From positions 248,001 through 312,000 of the forward strand of contig OZ287705.1 in the NCBI GenBank assembly GCA_965649825.1: a DNA stretch of 64,000 nt, in the 5' to 3' direction. This DNA comes from Penicillus capitatus (lineage: Eukaryota; Chlorophyta). This document shows positions 35,161 through 47,839 of this stretch, in pieces (the first letter of the stretch is position 1; each line of letters begins with the position of its first letter). A model generated the notes under the pieces. The model had not been told where the DNA came from, made no database searches, and worked only from the letters and a program-made list of their open reading frames with translations. The position numbers and the translations under genes were made by a program.

Positions 35161-38100
35161 TCAGGAAAGCAAGACTGCGCTCTCGCATCTGCGGATCTTG
35201 TATGGACAGTCATCATCCAGATCGTTTTCCGAGGTAAGCCCTCCTGCGTAGCTCTTGCATCTGCGCAGCTCTGAGACGTCTGCCTCGTCCGATGCATCGG
35301 AGATTTCGACAGCGCTCTTGCACCTGCGCAGTCGGGAAGGGACCTTGTCATCCAACACCTCCTCGATAGCAATCTGTTCCAGATCTTCGTCGTACATGAG
35401 ACTCTCCGTCGTCCTTCTGACAGCCGTTTCTGACGGCGGCAACTCTCTGGCGAGCATGGCGCTCTTGCATCGACGGATCCCCAGACTCTTCCTCTCGTCC
35501 GAGGTGTCCTGTATGATGATCCGATTGACGACTTCTCGACACATCGGGCACCTGATCGCTTTCCCTCTTCGCAGATTGTCCTTAAGCACACTCAGCGCAC
35601 AAGCATCGCAGTAACACTTGTGTCTCCTAGTGCAACACATACGAGATTAGAATGGATAGTAGGAATTGCTCTTACGTGTCTCCATGGACGGCAGAGCATG
35701 TGGGGATTGGTGCTGCTTGGTCAGGATCCGTTGCCTTGGACGATGCACCTTTGCTTTTCTTCGTAAAATCTCCTGACCTGCTGTCTTCCTTCTTTGCCTT
35801 AGGAGTAGATTTTTTTGTGTTCTGTGAACTGTCTGCTGACTTGGCACTATCTTTCTTTGTCTCTGGAGCAGAACTTTTTGTTCTCTGCGCACTATCTGTT
35901 GTCTGGGTGGCCCTTTCCTTTGCCTTCGAGGTTGAACTCTCGGCCTTCCGTGTGCCGTCTTCCGCCTTGTTAGCGTTTGCTTTTATCGTAGAGGTTGAAC
36001 CGCTAGTCTTCTGGGTGCTGTCTCTCGACTTACTATCTGCTTTCTTGGCCGCGGAGGTTAAACCTTTAGTTTTCTGCGTTTGTTCCGCTGTTTTGATGGC
36101 CTCCTTCTTCACCTTACACGTCATGCACTCCATGATCTCCTCTTCAACAATTCTTGGCTTCCAAGGAGAGGCGTTCATGATGACGCGATCGACCCGCTTA
36201 CGGCAGAATGGGAAAGGACACACGCGTGTTTCCCGATACTTCAACTTCCTGACAATCTTCTTGCTGTAGCTCTCGATGCAATAGCACAGATGCCTGTTAC
36301 AGCAATGTTGGAGTGCAACACAGTTCGTCAAAGGAGAAGAAGCTTACTCGCTTTCCTGGTTGACGTCTCTGGTCATCTGGCACAACGGACACTGCTTATC
36401 CCAGGAGAACATCGCACTATCACATCTATGCAGCAGTGGGACTTTTCTCAGAGTCGATGCGTCTTCGACGACAGTCTGATCCGATAACGCTTGATTGAGC
36501 GAAGACCGGACTGTACTGTAGATCTTGATTTTTTTCTTTAACTTTAGGAAAGTGGACATTGTTTTTTGATGTTGACGCTTCCTCAAGTCTCCCCTCCGCT
36601 TGTGCTGTTTGCCTTCAGCAACTGGCTGACTCGTCGACTCTCGGTGACCTGGAATTTCGGCGCCACGTTTGCCCAACAACTCCTCTGCTGTTTTTTCTAA
36701 AGCGGACATAGCTTTCTCACATAATCCCATCACTGCGTATGTCTGCGCGTTCTGTCTGCCCTTTGCAGGGTTTTGACTCGAAGGCTCTTGCTGAAGTTGG
36801 ACCTTGGCTCCACAGTAGTTCGAAATTGCATCGACTAGCTTCTTAAAAGCTGACAGTGCTTGCACGTATCTGCGGAGCGTTAAACTCCTCTGTGTGTTCT
36901 GTCTTTTTTCGGCAACTCTCTGACTCGATAGCTCTTGCTGAAGTTGGACCTCGGGAGCTCGTTTGTCCGAAGCCGCATCAACAAAGTTCTTGAGAGCGGT
37001 TATCGCTTTGTTACATCTATGCACCACGAATTCTCTCTGCGTACTCTGTCCGCCTTGAGCAACGGTCTGACTCGATGATTCTCGCTGGATAGGGACCACG
37101 ACTCTGTGCATGCCAAGATTCTCATCCTCCAGCTTCTCCCGAACGATCACAGCGCTCTTGCATCTGCGCAGAGCTGGGACTCGTTCATCGTCAGCAGCTT
37201 CCTTCACGATGATGCGGTCCACCACTCTCTGGCAAGCTGGACACTTGAGCTTGCACTTCTTGCCTAACACCTTCGCAAATTCTTTGCATGCACAGACCTG
37301 ACAATAACACGTGCATTCCCTGGACATTAACGCATGCAACAAGCTATTAGCGTTTCTGTGATCGTACGTGGATCCGTGCAGTACTGAGCAAGTTGGACTG
37401 TCGGCACCACACATATAGCATTTCGATGTCGTTTTCCTGGCAGGCGATATCTTCTTTGGGCCTGCCTTGCTGACGACGCAGTCCTGAAAAACTCTCCCTC
37501 TCAGTCTCCTCGCAAGCTCTTTGCCGCAATCCGTGCAGTAGCAGAGGTGTTTCCTGACACCACGAGACGTGCAGCAGAGTGTGCAATGATGGCAGCACTA
37601 CGTGTTGCCATGTCTGACGGCGCAGGTCGGATCGATGAGACACGTGGGACATCTCTCGAAGTAGGGACCGTCGTTCAAGATGACTCTCTCCACAACCTGC
37701 TCGCACACAGGGCACTTGATCTCCTGCTCATCAAGCAGTGCCTCTTTCAGCTTCTTCGCGCACTTGGTGCAATAGCACAAGTGTTTTCTGGCAGTAGGCA
37801 TAAGTATGTCGATGCGAGGAAGTAAAGAGTGTACGTGTTGCTGTGACGCACAGAGCATGTAGGGTCCTTTCGGCAGGACTCGCACTGTGGCACGCAATCG
37901 ACATCGAGGAGGGTGACTTTCGCAGTCAATGTGATATAGCCTTTTTTCAGAAACCCGAATGACTCGTCCACCAACTGGTCGCTCGTCAAGAACTCGTGAG
38001 TGCCCCGGCTAGTGTTCGCTTCAATGCTCTCGGTGAAATCTGTAAAAAAACGTTCACGGGCAAGCGTTCACTGAAAAGCGTACTGACTTTCAACTATGTC

Positions 38101-41100
38101 TTCGGAAGGCTTTGTCGATTTGTGATTCACTGCGCGGATCTCAGTTCTCACGCGGACATAATGATCCTGACAATTCCAGAGGTAAAGACTGATGGTGTCG
38201 TAGTTCGAGCTGTTTCCCTGCGGCTCAAGCGCCAACCTCCTGCAGTATCAAAGACGCGTACAACTCAACATGGATAGAGCCGGAAAATGTCGTAAGCACC
38301 ATTTGGTTTCTTTGATATTGAAAAACTCGGAGCACAGTATCGATGGACACAGACTTGGCAGTCCCTTCAGCTTCCACTACGGATACCAACTGTCAAAGTG
38401 ATTCGAAGGAGAAGTCGAACGTACGGTGCATGTGGCTGTCTTTCGTTTGACGGATACCGTCCAGCGCTCATTATCCTGGAGCTTAAGCCTGATCTCTGCG
38501 CGCACGAGGAAGTAGTTATACTCCAAGAACCCATTCCACCGATTGTTCACTGTCGCAGCAGAGCAGAGAGAGAACCCTAACTTGTCCTCGCAGACAGCGG
38601 GAAACAACTCTTCGACGGTTCCTTCGAAAAGAACAGGCTTTGAATGACTACTATCTCCGGTGGATCTATCACCTGCGAATGCACTCATGTAATCTTCTTC
38701 GTTTACGATACTGAAACAGTAGTGAGCCGTTGCCCTGGTCGCACTATTGTTCCACAAGTAAACAGCCAGGTTTCCATCGAAGAGGTGACAAATCGACAAA
38801 ATCCTAAGAGCATTAACCGTCTTTAAGCAGGTCATCGACGATTACAGATCTAACCATTCTCTGCAGTCCAGATTAAACGGATTGGTATTCAAGGTCCTGT
38901 TCCTCTCCAGCAGCAATCTTCGATGCACTTTACACTGTGAGAAAGAAGAGATCATGACGCGGCGACGGTCATGGTTTAGCATAACAGACCTCGTACGTGG
39001 CGAAGTACTTGTACTTGTTTAGAATAAAAGTGTAAGAAATATCTCCGTCTTCTCCACTTCCCTCTGCACTCAATGACCATCGAAGCAGATAGACATCGTT
39101 TAAAGACAGACCTTCGACGCGCATCAGTTCGCGAGGATCAGGCTCCTCCCATCGATGAAGCTGCCGATCCAGAGGTCTTGCTATGCGCCTCATCTCCTCA
39201 TCGAACTCTGCTGTATCAAACAGCTTTATCTTGATCTCGAACGTCTTCCATCCGTCTTTGACAAAGCCTAAGTCTTCGTCCTCCAGTTGACTTAGAGTGG
39301 ACAGCCAGGCTATCCCCATTTCTTGGGTTCGACGAATTACACGATGACAGCCTAAACTGTACCTTGTGGCGCGAGGCAGAAGAGACGAAGAAGGTACTCT
39401 TCAATTTGACTCTCCTGGAGTCGTCGGCATGATTGAGAAGATTGATTTCCAAAAACATTCGAATTAGGTATTCTGTGCTCTGCTTTTGAATGCAAATGAG
39501 TGGAAGGTTCGAAAAGCTCAGACCGTTGGCATAAAAAAACACTTGCCTACATACAAAGAAAACTCAAACGGACGCCACGATACTCGAGAGACACTCACAG
39601 TGCTGAGTCTCCAATACTGATGGTTCTGGTGCCAACGCGCCATGGACTCATTTCTCTCAGAAATCTCAACTCCCACTGAACTCCATCTCCAGTGTAAAAA
39701 GCAATGCATCGACCATAGAGGGAAAGATAACCTGACAGGTTGCTGTTCTTTTCTTCACGGTGACACTGCAGATTTCATTATCTTCCCGTTTCACTCTCAT
39801 GTCCAGACGAACAAGAAAATGGTCATCTTTAAGGAATCCATTGTCTGGTGAAGCTATCTTGCTGCGTGGAAGAAGTCTGGCTTCGCAGCAGTCGTCAATG
39901 AACCTGAACTCACGAAGGGTTCCTGTAGGCGCCAGCTTAACCTTACAGTCTACGCAGAATCCGTCCGCCTTACCAGTGCGTTTACTGTACTCTCTGTTCA
40001 AATTCACTAGCTCGAATCCCAACTGTACTTCCACGCGAGTCTCATTCTTTGATAGTAAGCAAGCGGAGAAATACGTGTCGTCATTACGCTTTATGCCAAT
40101 ACACCTCAAACATATCGTCAAGTTATCGGAAGAACGGAGAGGGTGTCTTCTTCGCACCATAATCGACCTTCCACCTCGAAAGCATTTGTGAAGATCTGTC
40201 CAGTCTTATGCAGAAAGAATTGATGCACAAACAACTGTTCGAACACAGGCCACCATCGCAGTGAGATAGACATCTTAGATTTCTCACTTCATAACGTGCA
40301 AACCACTTGTTTGTTGTCAGCCTGTAGCAATGATCGATCATATCATTCCATCCAACGCCCCCTGCCGTAGAGCGATCCAAAGTGATTGTAGTTTTTAGGA
40401 ATCTGTCGGTACCTTGATATTGCACTTCAGTGCAACTATCGATTTTGGGAAGACGATGCGTCTGAGGTTGTCTAAGAATTGGAGAGAGTAAGTTTCTAAA
40501 ACCCTCGTAGCTGACCAGGACGATCGTTGCAGAAATGTTTAACCAGCCATCCTCCACGACCGAAGAAAATTCCTTTGACAAATCCTTTCTACTGAGGCAT
40601 CGGACCAATCCCTTAGGAACGCCAGCGGTAATCTTCTCTGCAAACTCTGACCAGAAAGGATGGACGAGACCTACAACGGGTAAAAAACTTGAAATGCTTT
40701 CGTCTAGAAAGGGATCACTTCTTCCGATACTAATTTGAGCATAAACGCAAGCAGTCCAGCGGCTCATATTAGCCAGAAGAACGCTCAGACCATCTGCACC
40801 GAAACCTCCACCCTCCTTGCACAACCTCAACTCCCTGCGTGGCAGACACGAGATCGATTGGTATGGAACGAAGGCTGTATTGTGCACAACTCACATATCT
40901 CGGTCAGCGATTTTGAAGTGATCAGTTCGTAGGACAGATGGGCTCATCTCCCACGCATGTCTGATGTTCCACTGACATCGTCCACTTTTTCACGATTGAA
41001 AGGCACTTTCTCGACATTTACTTTGCAGAATACTGTCCATTCATGAATGTCGAATGTGACAGATTCGTTAGATGGGCACTTAATCCTCAATTCCAATCGC

Positions 41101-41722
41101 AGCATGAAGAAGTCTTTCTTTAGATATCCGGAGAAGGACTCCTTGATGATCGATGCCATGCAGAAGGGTTCGATTTCTCGAGCGCCACTGCCATTACGCT
41201 GCAGACGATTAGAGAAGCTCGCTGTGGGATGATCTCTTTAATAGATACTAAAGGCGTAGTGACTTCATACCTCTGACGAGATTCCTCTTTTCGTCTGTGT
41301 GGTTGACAAGAGAGAGTGCGAAGTGAGCCTTGACTGGTATAAACGACCACGACTGCAAGTCGGCTATCAACCTCTGTCGGCCGAGATGCCTTGCGAAGAT
41401 GCACCTAGGCAGACAAAATGGATAAATGGAGCACCACGCATTAGTCTGTCGCTGCACTGACCATTTTTCGCCACCTACGGCAAAGTTGCTCGAGAATATC
41501 GCCCTTTCCTTCTCGAAGATGGAGCGGTGTATTCGCCACTGCGACAGAGACGGAGATTAGTATTCTGACAGCACGAATAAAGACAGCGACCTCGTAGACT
41601 CCATACCATTGATGCGTGCTTAGTGCGTATGCATACTCCACTCCGTCAGATGACCCGTATCCCTCTGCAGCACCGATGCGGAAACCGTAACTCGAGAAAG
41701 ACGACGAACCTGTAACTTGCAT
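35161..41722 (-). CDS. MATH(x6)-RING(x5) array protein, copy B
   Basis: Same exon-intron plan as copy A. The ATG at 41722 opens MQVTGSSSFSSYGF and runs in frame into MATH 1 (NFAVGGEKW). MATH modules lie near 41.7-41.0, 41.0-40.5, 40.4-39.7 (NAFEVEGRLW), 39.7-39.2 (WELRFLREMSP), 39.1-38.4 and 38.4-37.9 kb. RINGs: R1 CESC, KHLCYCTKC, CPVC; R2 CPTC with no final pair; R3 CYVC..CPAC without the histidine; R4 CPLC, EHLCYC, CPFPFC with one cysteine of copy A lost (CIESYS); R5 CMTC, long insert, RHKCYCDAC, CPMC. Introns include 35627-35675 and 36294-36347. The tail carries LRRCKSA-like motifs. Likely cytosolic E3 or scaffold (inference from MATH and RING). Confidence 0.83.
35716..36093 (-). repeat. 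Six tandem 63-bp (21-residue) coding repeats
   Basis: Orthologous to 21873-22313 but with one unit fewer. Same location inside RING 5. Confidence 0.85.
36450..37090 (-). repeat. About four 50-residue helical repeats, copy B
   Basis: Units with SSQ.., LRRYVQALSAFKKLVDAI and ALEKTAEELLG correspond one to one with copy A. Confidence 0.65.
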
Positions 41723-43550
41723 GAGAGGACGTTCAAACTCGCTTCAAGAATCAAGTAAACTATACGATGAAGTCGTTGTCGGAAGAACGGCGAAACTCCA
41801 ATGGTCGTGAAAACTCGCCGAAAAACTCTCTTCGCATCGTTTAAATGTTAGAATGCTGACGCGACACTGTGACCAATTGTCTGTGCCATGAAGCGGTGCC
41901 AGCCAGGATGAGTATCTACATGGAAGCGCGGAGATTGAGAAGCCAAAACGCCCAGCGAGGAGAACAAAGAATCACCCTCCAATGCCCTCTCGTGCAGGCG
42001 CGGCTCGGCGCGGCGCGAATCGTGAGACCATTCGATCCATTGCGTTCTATCGAGGACAACGAACGATGTCTGCCCATTCAAAAGCACAAGGCGAGTCGTT
42101 CTTTGAACAGAGTGATTTTCTCAGAAGTCCAGGAGGTTGTCCGTGGGGCAATTCAGGATGGGCAGCGGCTCTCACGCATCTCCGAATCCATCATTGGTCC
42201 TTTCGTCTAAACAAACCTCGCTACAGAATCGTTCGAGCCAGAGGGTTGAAGAGAGAACAAGGTACTGCAAACGAGACGCCTCTCAGTTTGCCCTGAATCA
42301 ACGGTCAATGCGACAAGACTGATGTTCTCCACTCGAATCCGCAGAGAACCACGATGCCAAACGGTGCAAAAAGGGATGCGCCGCCATGGGTGTGCTGTCT
42401 GTATATGTTAACGCTTCTACCGATGATGCTCTGAGTCTTGAGTTGCCCCATCACTCAGTGAGGGGGATGGATCTGTAAGGAAGAGGAGTGCGGCGTTGGC
42501 CGTTCATCATTGTGCATGACAATCACAGCAGGCGCTTCTGTCATCTCATCTGTTGGCTCAGCGAAACCGGATGCATGGATGTATGGCGGCGATTAACACT
42601 AGAGATCGTCATCTGATGGATTTGATGTAGTCAGTCTGTGTGTGCAGGAGAAAAGGGAAGGAATCCAGACGAGCAATCAAATGCATTACTTTGAGACTGT
42701 ATCGGGCTGAAATCTTGCTATCGTCAGTCTTATGTACTTCACTCAATGCAGCGAAATGACGAACTGGGCCAAGAATGATTCTTTATGTCAGGCCGATTCA
42801 AGAAAAATGATGAAGATGTTGACGATGCGAATCCGATTCGGCTGATTGCGCCTTCCGCGGTGCAGTCTTCGCTGATGAAGACCTTTGCTGAGTTCTTCTT
42901 CAAGCACAGGACAGCCGTTTTAGCAGACTTCATGCCCTTTGCGTTCAGTTAAGTCTCTGTGCCGTACGCGGGTCTTCCGCTCAGTCGACAGTCATACGTC
43001 GAATTTTTTGGGCTTCGAACAATTAACTTCCATCCTTGTCGCTCAGCAACATCTTACGAACGGTCCTCTGCCTACTCCGTTGTCGGATGACAGCAACGGC
43101 GTTTTCGTTCAGTTCCAACTACCGGACTGCAGTCGAGATTAGGGGATGCAGACGCAGATGTCAGGTCCCCTTTGCAACGACACATTCACTGAATTCTATC
43201 TACAGAACATGCATTCTATGCAAACGCACGACCATAATAAGCCAAGACATAGAAGGAAGGAAGTAAAATGCGTTTGAACGCTGTACGCCTCACAGCGTGC
43301 GCAGATTCTTCGTGTTGCTGACGTACCAGGCATTGACGTCCGTTTTTGCCGTCGTCTTATCCACCGGTATCCACTGGCTTTAGGTCCTTCGTCAGACGCG
43401 ACGATGATCTGTGAGAAGTTTCCGCCTCGGAGACACCGGCGAAACGATCGCGAACATAACTGACGTGGCCGAATTGTGCAAGACGAGCCACCTGTCCCAG
43501 ATGACCGTACAACTTCGCAGCTGCATCCGGACAACTCGACAGCACCAACC
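41723..43550. other. Divergent intergenic region between MATH-RING B and PK5
   Basis: Counterpart of 27.97-29.73 kb. No exon could be supported. Confidence 0.4.
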
Positions 43551-43558
43551 TATATATG
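43551..43558 (+). promoter_or_regulatory. TATA-like box of PK5
   Basis: TATATATG, 178 nt upstream of the ATG at 43729 and at the position equivalent to the PK4 TATATAAG. Confidence 0.5.
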
Positions 43559-43728
43559 TGGACTGTTTTGGAGTTCCGCGCATTCGTTTTCGTCGTTGCT
43601 TTTCTCTGTAGACATGTCTTCTCGAACAACCCCTTTCGACCAAGGGATATTTCCAAGTAAAATGGCAGCTGTATAATATATGGACTGAATGCGAAATCCT
43701 CGTGGTCCAGGGGACGAATGGTCGACGC

Positions 43729-45898
43729 ATGTCCACAACGGTCGTTTCATCGCTGACGGCACAGGCAAGCAGCTCCTTCACATCCTTACCGAACAAACAA
43801 ACTGATGACGTGTTTGGAAACGAAGGCTCGGAACGCACGGAACACGACGACCAGCATGCGCCGCTCATTCCTCCTGGCGCCCGTTCATCGGAGAGAGGAT
43901 TGCTCCGCCAGCTGCTGCTTAGCCCTTCGCATAACGATGACCCTGCTGACAGGTACACGAGTGCCGTCTGTCGTTCGGAGTGGACGAGTATGACCGTCCG
44001 TGTCGTGTCTAGAGTGAAAGCGGGCCCGACAGGCAACCCGTTAGCTGTGCTAGAATCGCTCTCACCCGGAGCCATGTTCGCCCAGCGGTGACGTCCATGA
44101 TATCATTTATTTCCTTCTTTGTCATTTTCTGGTCATTAGATACGAGATACAGCAAGAGAGTGATCCACTGGAGCCGCATCGTCGTTATGCCTACGACTGC
44201 AAGACAGGAAAGAAGGTGGTTTTGAATTTCTTTGCAAGCCACTCGGATTTCGTGCAGTCTTGTCGAAATCACGTCATTCTGCGGGGAGAAAAATGCATGA
44301 GCAGGTTGGGTCCTTTCACGCATTATCGCTGCGTTGTTAACTGTGTGAGCGTGTGATAGCGTGGTGGATGCGATCGACAATGACCCGTGCTTTCCACCTT
44401 GCGTCATCGTCGACCGCGGAGACACACTCCTCTCCGAAATGCTATCGACCATGCTGGATTGCACAGCCGCTGAGCTCAAAGGTCATCTCTCGGCGGTACG
44501 CCCACATCAATGCCTCCCTGATCACACGATGAGTGTCCGTTACTGTAGATTCTCAGAACTGTGCAGAAACTGCACAGTAAAGGCTTTGTCCATGGGAGTC
44601 TGCATCCTGACAACATCTCCTTCTTCAATGCCGAGAATCGGTGGAAACTGATCGACACTGGACGCATGGGGCAAAGCGGACAACGATTCTACATCTCTCC
44701 AGTCGATGACATATATGCAGCTCCGGAGATCGCGATAGAGTGGAAGAGAGGGACGCCGCACATGTGCCTGAAACCGGCGGCGGATATGTGGTCCTTTGGC
44801 CTCATTGCCTTTGAAGTCCTCACACGTATGGACACTACACCCATCGATTCAAGGGTTTCGAGACCGCGCCTCTGCTGATTTCTAGGTTCACGTATTTACG
44901 ATGCGGATGGCGTGCAGAATCTCGTCGATCCTGTCGCAGCGAGCTCCTGCCGCCAGCAAGTTATTCTGCGTCTCTTCGTCGGCATCAGCAAAAGCCCCGC
45001 GTTCAATTTGGACCCCCAGACGCAGCGGTTCCTGAATACCTTACTTCGCAGCCGAAGCATCCGAGCAACAGCATCGCGTGCCCAGAAACTGCTGAACGCT
45101 CCGCACATTTCACGTCCATGGCCAAGCTTCGATCGCATTTTGAACGTGCGTTCGATCCGAGACCCATCAATCACTGCGAAGTGTCCAGATGTGTGTCCGT
45201 AGATACGGAAGCCCCCAGGCGTCCTGACGCCATCCAAGCTTAACAGAGAGATGTTTGGTCACGTGTTGCAAACTGGACTGGCCTTCTCCATAAGGATCGA
45301 AGATTTCGAACCCTTGGAGAACGAATCCGTCGATCCTAGAACGTTTCACAACGTTCGAGCAAAAACAACGCTGATGGCCCAAGACAGCCTCGTGAAGAAA
45401 GAAGACATTTATATTCTCAACGCAAGAACGCCGTACCGTCTGAAGATCGCTCTGAACCGACCGGATGGCGCCCAGAGTCGGATCGAACGCGTGACTGCTG
45501 TCTCCATCAAGACTCCAAAGGGAGAATTTGTCAAACTCGATCACTGGACGGACAACTCCTCGAGTGACAACAGAGTCTTCGCTTTCCTTGATCCAGAGAA
45601 GGAAGAAGGTTTGGAGGAACTTCGGCGTCCCTGTCCGTTGTTCGGCGATGTGGACAAGAGATTTCTGCCGCTGAAGGTGAAGATCGAGGTCGTCTTTGAA
45701 GGACTGTCCAAACCAGAACCATCTGAGCAACTGATCCGTTGCAGAGTGGTCGGCCGTTACCGAAGACTTCTCCGCCGCAGGGCGGCACGCTTTATACAGA
45801 AGAATATCGCCAAGCTCCCTGCAGGCGTTCGAAAGATCGGCAAAACGGCGATTCGATTCGTTAAGACTCTAGCAAGGCGTCTCGTTGGCCTGGGATGA
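43729..45898 (+). CDS. Pseudokinase with CTD (PK5, duplication copy B)
   Basis: Seven exons: 43729-43952, 44013-44087, 44140-44304, 44360-44495, 44549-44825, 44886-45145 and 45203-45898; introns are 60, 52, 55, 53, 60 and 57 nt. The sum is 1833 nt, 610 residues. The frame is open above 43729, but only GTG occurs there, so the first ATG is used. Motifs equal PK4: K to N (VVLNFF), VHGSLHPDNISFF, DTG (WKLIDTGRM), YAAPEI. The CTD has FLPLKVKIEVVF and IRCRVV and ends in the basic tail AKLPAGVRKIGKTAIRF. It is the closest paralogue of PK4, duplicated with its MATH-RING neighbour. Confidence 0.87.
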
Positions 45899-46441
45899 AC
45901 ACGCTAATCGGTAGAACAGTAGAGGGATCGAACTGGCGAGTCTGCGAAGGAGTGAAATTTACGTTTCTCGTTGGTATCTATCACTCAACGCGATCTTCAA
46001 TGTAGCTTTATGATATCTTCGATCTCCAATGAACTCTTGTTGTATCTTCTAGACGAAAATCGTGATTCTCATGCCTCTACCTGTGCCTGCACGAGCACAG
46101 ATTTCTTCTCGTGAAATACACGTTCGTTTACGGTATTCGACTTTGATGGAAAGCCTAATGAACAATGAATAATCAAGGCATTGCTTGATAGATCAGTGGG
46201 TCTCGATTTTAAAGAATCAGTCGATCGATTATGTACACGCATGTCTGTCTCTCTCGTGGAAATCGCCTCTTTTGTTCGTTTACACCGGTAACCTTCGCCA
46301 GCAATCCTACTGCATGCACCATTCGCGGCACTCCTCTCTCGTCTGTCGTCTATGGCGTTTCTCGAGTCTGGCCCGCAGATCTCGGCATGGACTGAATTCA
46401 GAGTCCCATTGACGATTGCTTCCTCAAGCCGTGTATGCGCG
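45899..46441. other. 3' flank of PK5, no gene
   Basis: Duplicated 3' flank including the degenerate counterpart of the 33-bp repeat. Confidence 0.45.
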
Positions 46442-46670
46442 TTAACAATGATCGGAATCGACATCTTTTTCTTCGACCCCTTCGAAGCTGACGCACCCTC
46501 TTGCACGTTTTCTCCGTGAAGTCCTTGACCTCGACGGAATTGGCGAAGAGTGCCGCTCTGTCGACGCACGTTGACCAGAGGACTTCCATTCCGAACGCAA
46601 ACGGACGAGCGGATGGAGGAGAGAGACCAACAGAGAAAGTCAGGAACAGAAGTGCTGATGTGGAAGGCAT
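46442..46670 (-). CDS. Candidate small secreted peptide
   Basis: The ATG at 46670 starts a hydrophobic leader (MPSTSALLFLTFSVGLSPP). A 46-nt GT-AG intron (46530-46575) joins exon 46670-46576 to 46529-46442, giving 60 residues ending CVSFEGVEEKDVDSDHC. Without the intron a longer 90-residue basic reading is also possible. There is no homologue in copy A. The evidence is the leader plus an intron of the local type only. Confidence 0.33.
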
Positions 46671-47432
46671 CTAGGATTATGAATAAATGAGATGGTGTCC
46701 TTCGGATTTCTGAGTTTAACGCGGACGCTGATATGACATGCAGTGCAAAGAGTGTTCGCGTTGCGCAGATTCGAATTCTAACGGCGATCCTGAGCCTTAC
46801 GCTCAGCCGTTATCTACATTCCCTGCTGGATGATGGCGTACAATGACGATGCTCTCTGCTTGCGTCAGTGCAGGGAACGAACTCGTGGAGATTTCACAGC
46901 TAGACGCATGACTGCGCTCTGTAGGAAGAAAGAAACCAGCTGCAGAATGCGTCCGGTGCAGTACGGGTGGAAAATGCGAGACATCGTTCTACTTTATGGG
47001 GCGCGGTTCTTGGGCATCATCAACAGTAACAAGACCTGAAATGGAGGAGAGATCGTCGATCGGAGGAAAGGCACGGCGTCAACATCGACCCTGACGGATG
47101 GGGTCATTACCTGAACGAGAAGACATACGGAAGCAAGTTTCACATCGCAGTCGTTAGACACGCTCTGTGGGATTCGTTTATGGGGTTTCTCTTCCACAGT
47201 CTTTTACAGTCGGGCACTCATGACAACACAGGAAGCAAAGCAGAGGATGCAGGCGATCGGTGAGGACAAACTGGGTTGCATAGACTGACTGACCTTACGG
47301 TGCCTTTACGTAAAGGCTTTTCGGTGTCATGGGTCCATCAGCGTACGAGGCACACGTGTAAAAGAAACCATTGCACTGAACGTTTGTCGATTTCGCGTTC
47401 GGGCTCCGTTTTTTGCGCGGCGACCTTGAAAG
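46671..47432. other. Intergenic, no supported gene
   Basis: No convincing frame or repeat was seen. Confidence 0.4.
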
Positions 47433-47714
47433 ATGATAAACTACGGGCTCCAATGCGTTCTGTTCTGGCTTTTGGTTTACGGGCCGGGTTCGTCGGTCGC
47501 CAGTCACGGTCGGCGAAGCGTACATTATTCGAAGCTGGCTCTTTTTCGTGCTTTATCAGCACATAGCACCGACATCTTGTCTGAAACGTTCGATAGGTGC
47601 GACGCCACGGTAATCTTCTCCTGTCATCGTTCAGCATACGGCGACGTGCTGTGTGTGCCTCACCTTCAGACAGATAAAGAAACGCCTCCCGGTAGAATCT
47701 TCACTGTGCTCTAA
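47433..47714 (+). CDS. Candidate small secreted protein
   Basis: 93 residues from ATG with an N-terminal hydrophobic segment (INYGLQCVLFWLLVYG) compatible with a signal peptide, then a mixed polar stretch with four cysteines. No family recognised. An overlapping minus frame is also open, so the call is tentative. Confidence 0.33.
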   Translation: MINYGLQCVLFWLLVYGPGSSVASHGRRSVHYSKLALFRALSAHSTDILSETFDRCDATVIFSCHRSAYGDVLCVPHLQTDKETPPGRIFTVL

Positions 47715-47839
47715 GGCGCGACGCTGCCTGGTTTTGCAGGCGGCAAATTCGCTGCTTCGCGCAACGATGCCAAAACGAAAACGACGGTACGGTTGTCGTC
47801 GCACCAACACGGTTTTGGTAGGTGCTCTTCCTTTTTCAG

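Larger units (their letters stand above)
32940..46450 (+). repeat. Tandem segmental duplication, copy B
   Basis: Head-to-tail copy of 18640-32500 with the same gene order and orientation. It ends near the shared GTGT[TA]TGCGCGTTA (about 32500 and 46442). Confidence 0.9.
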
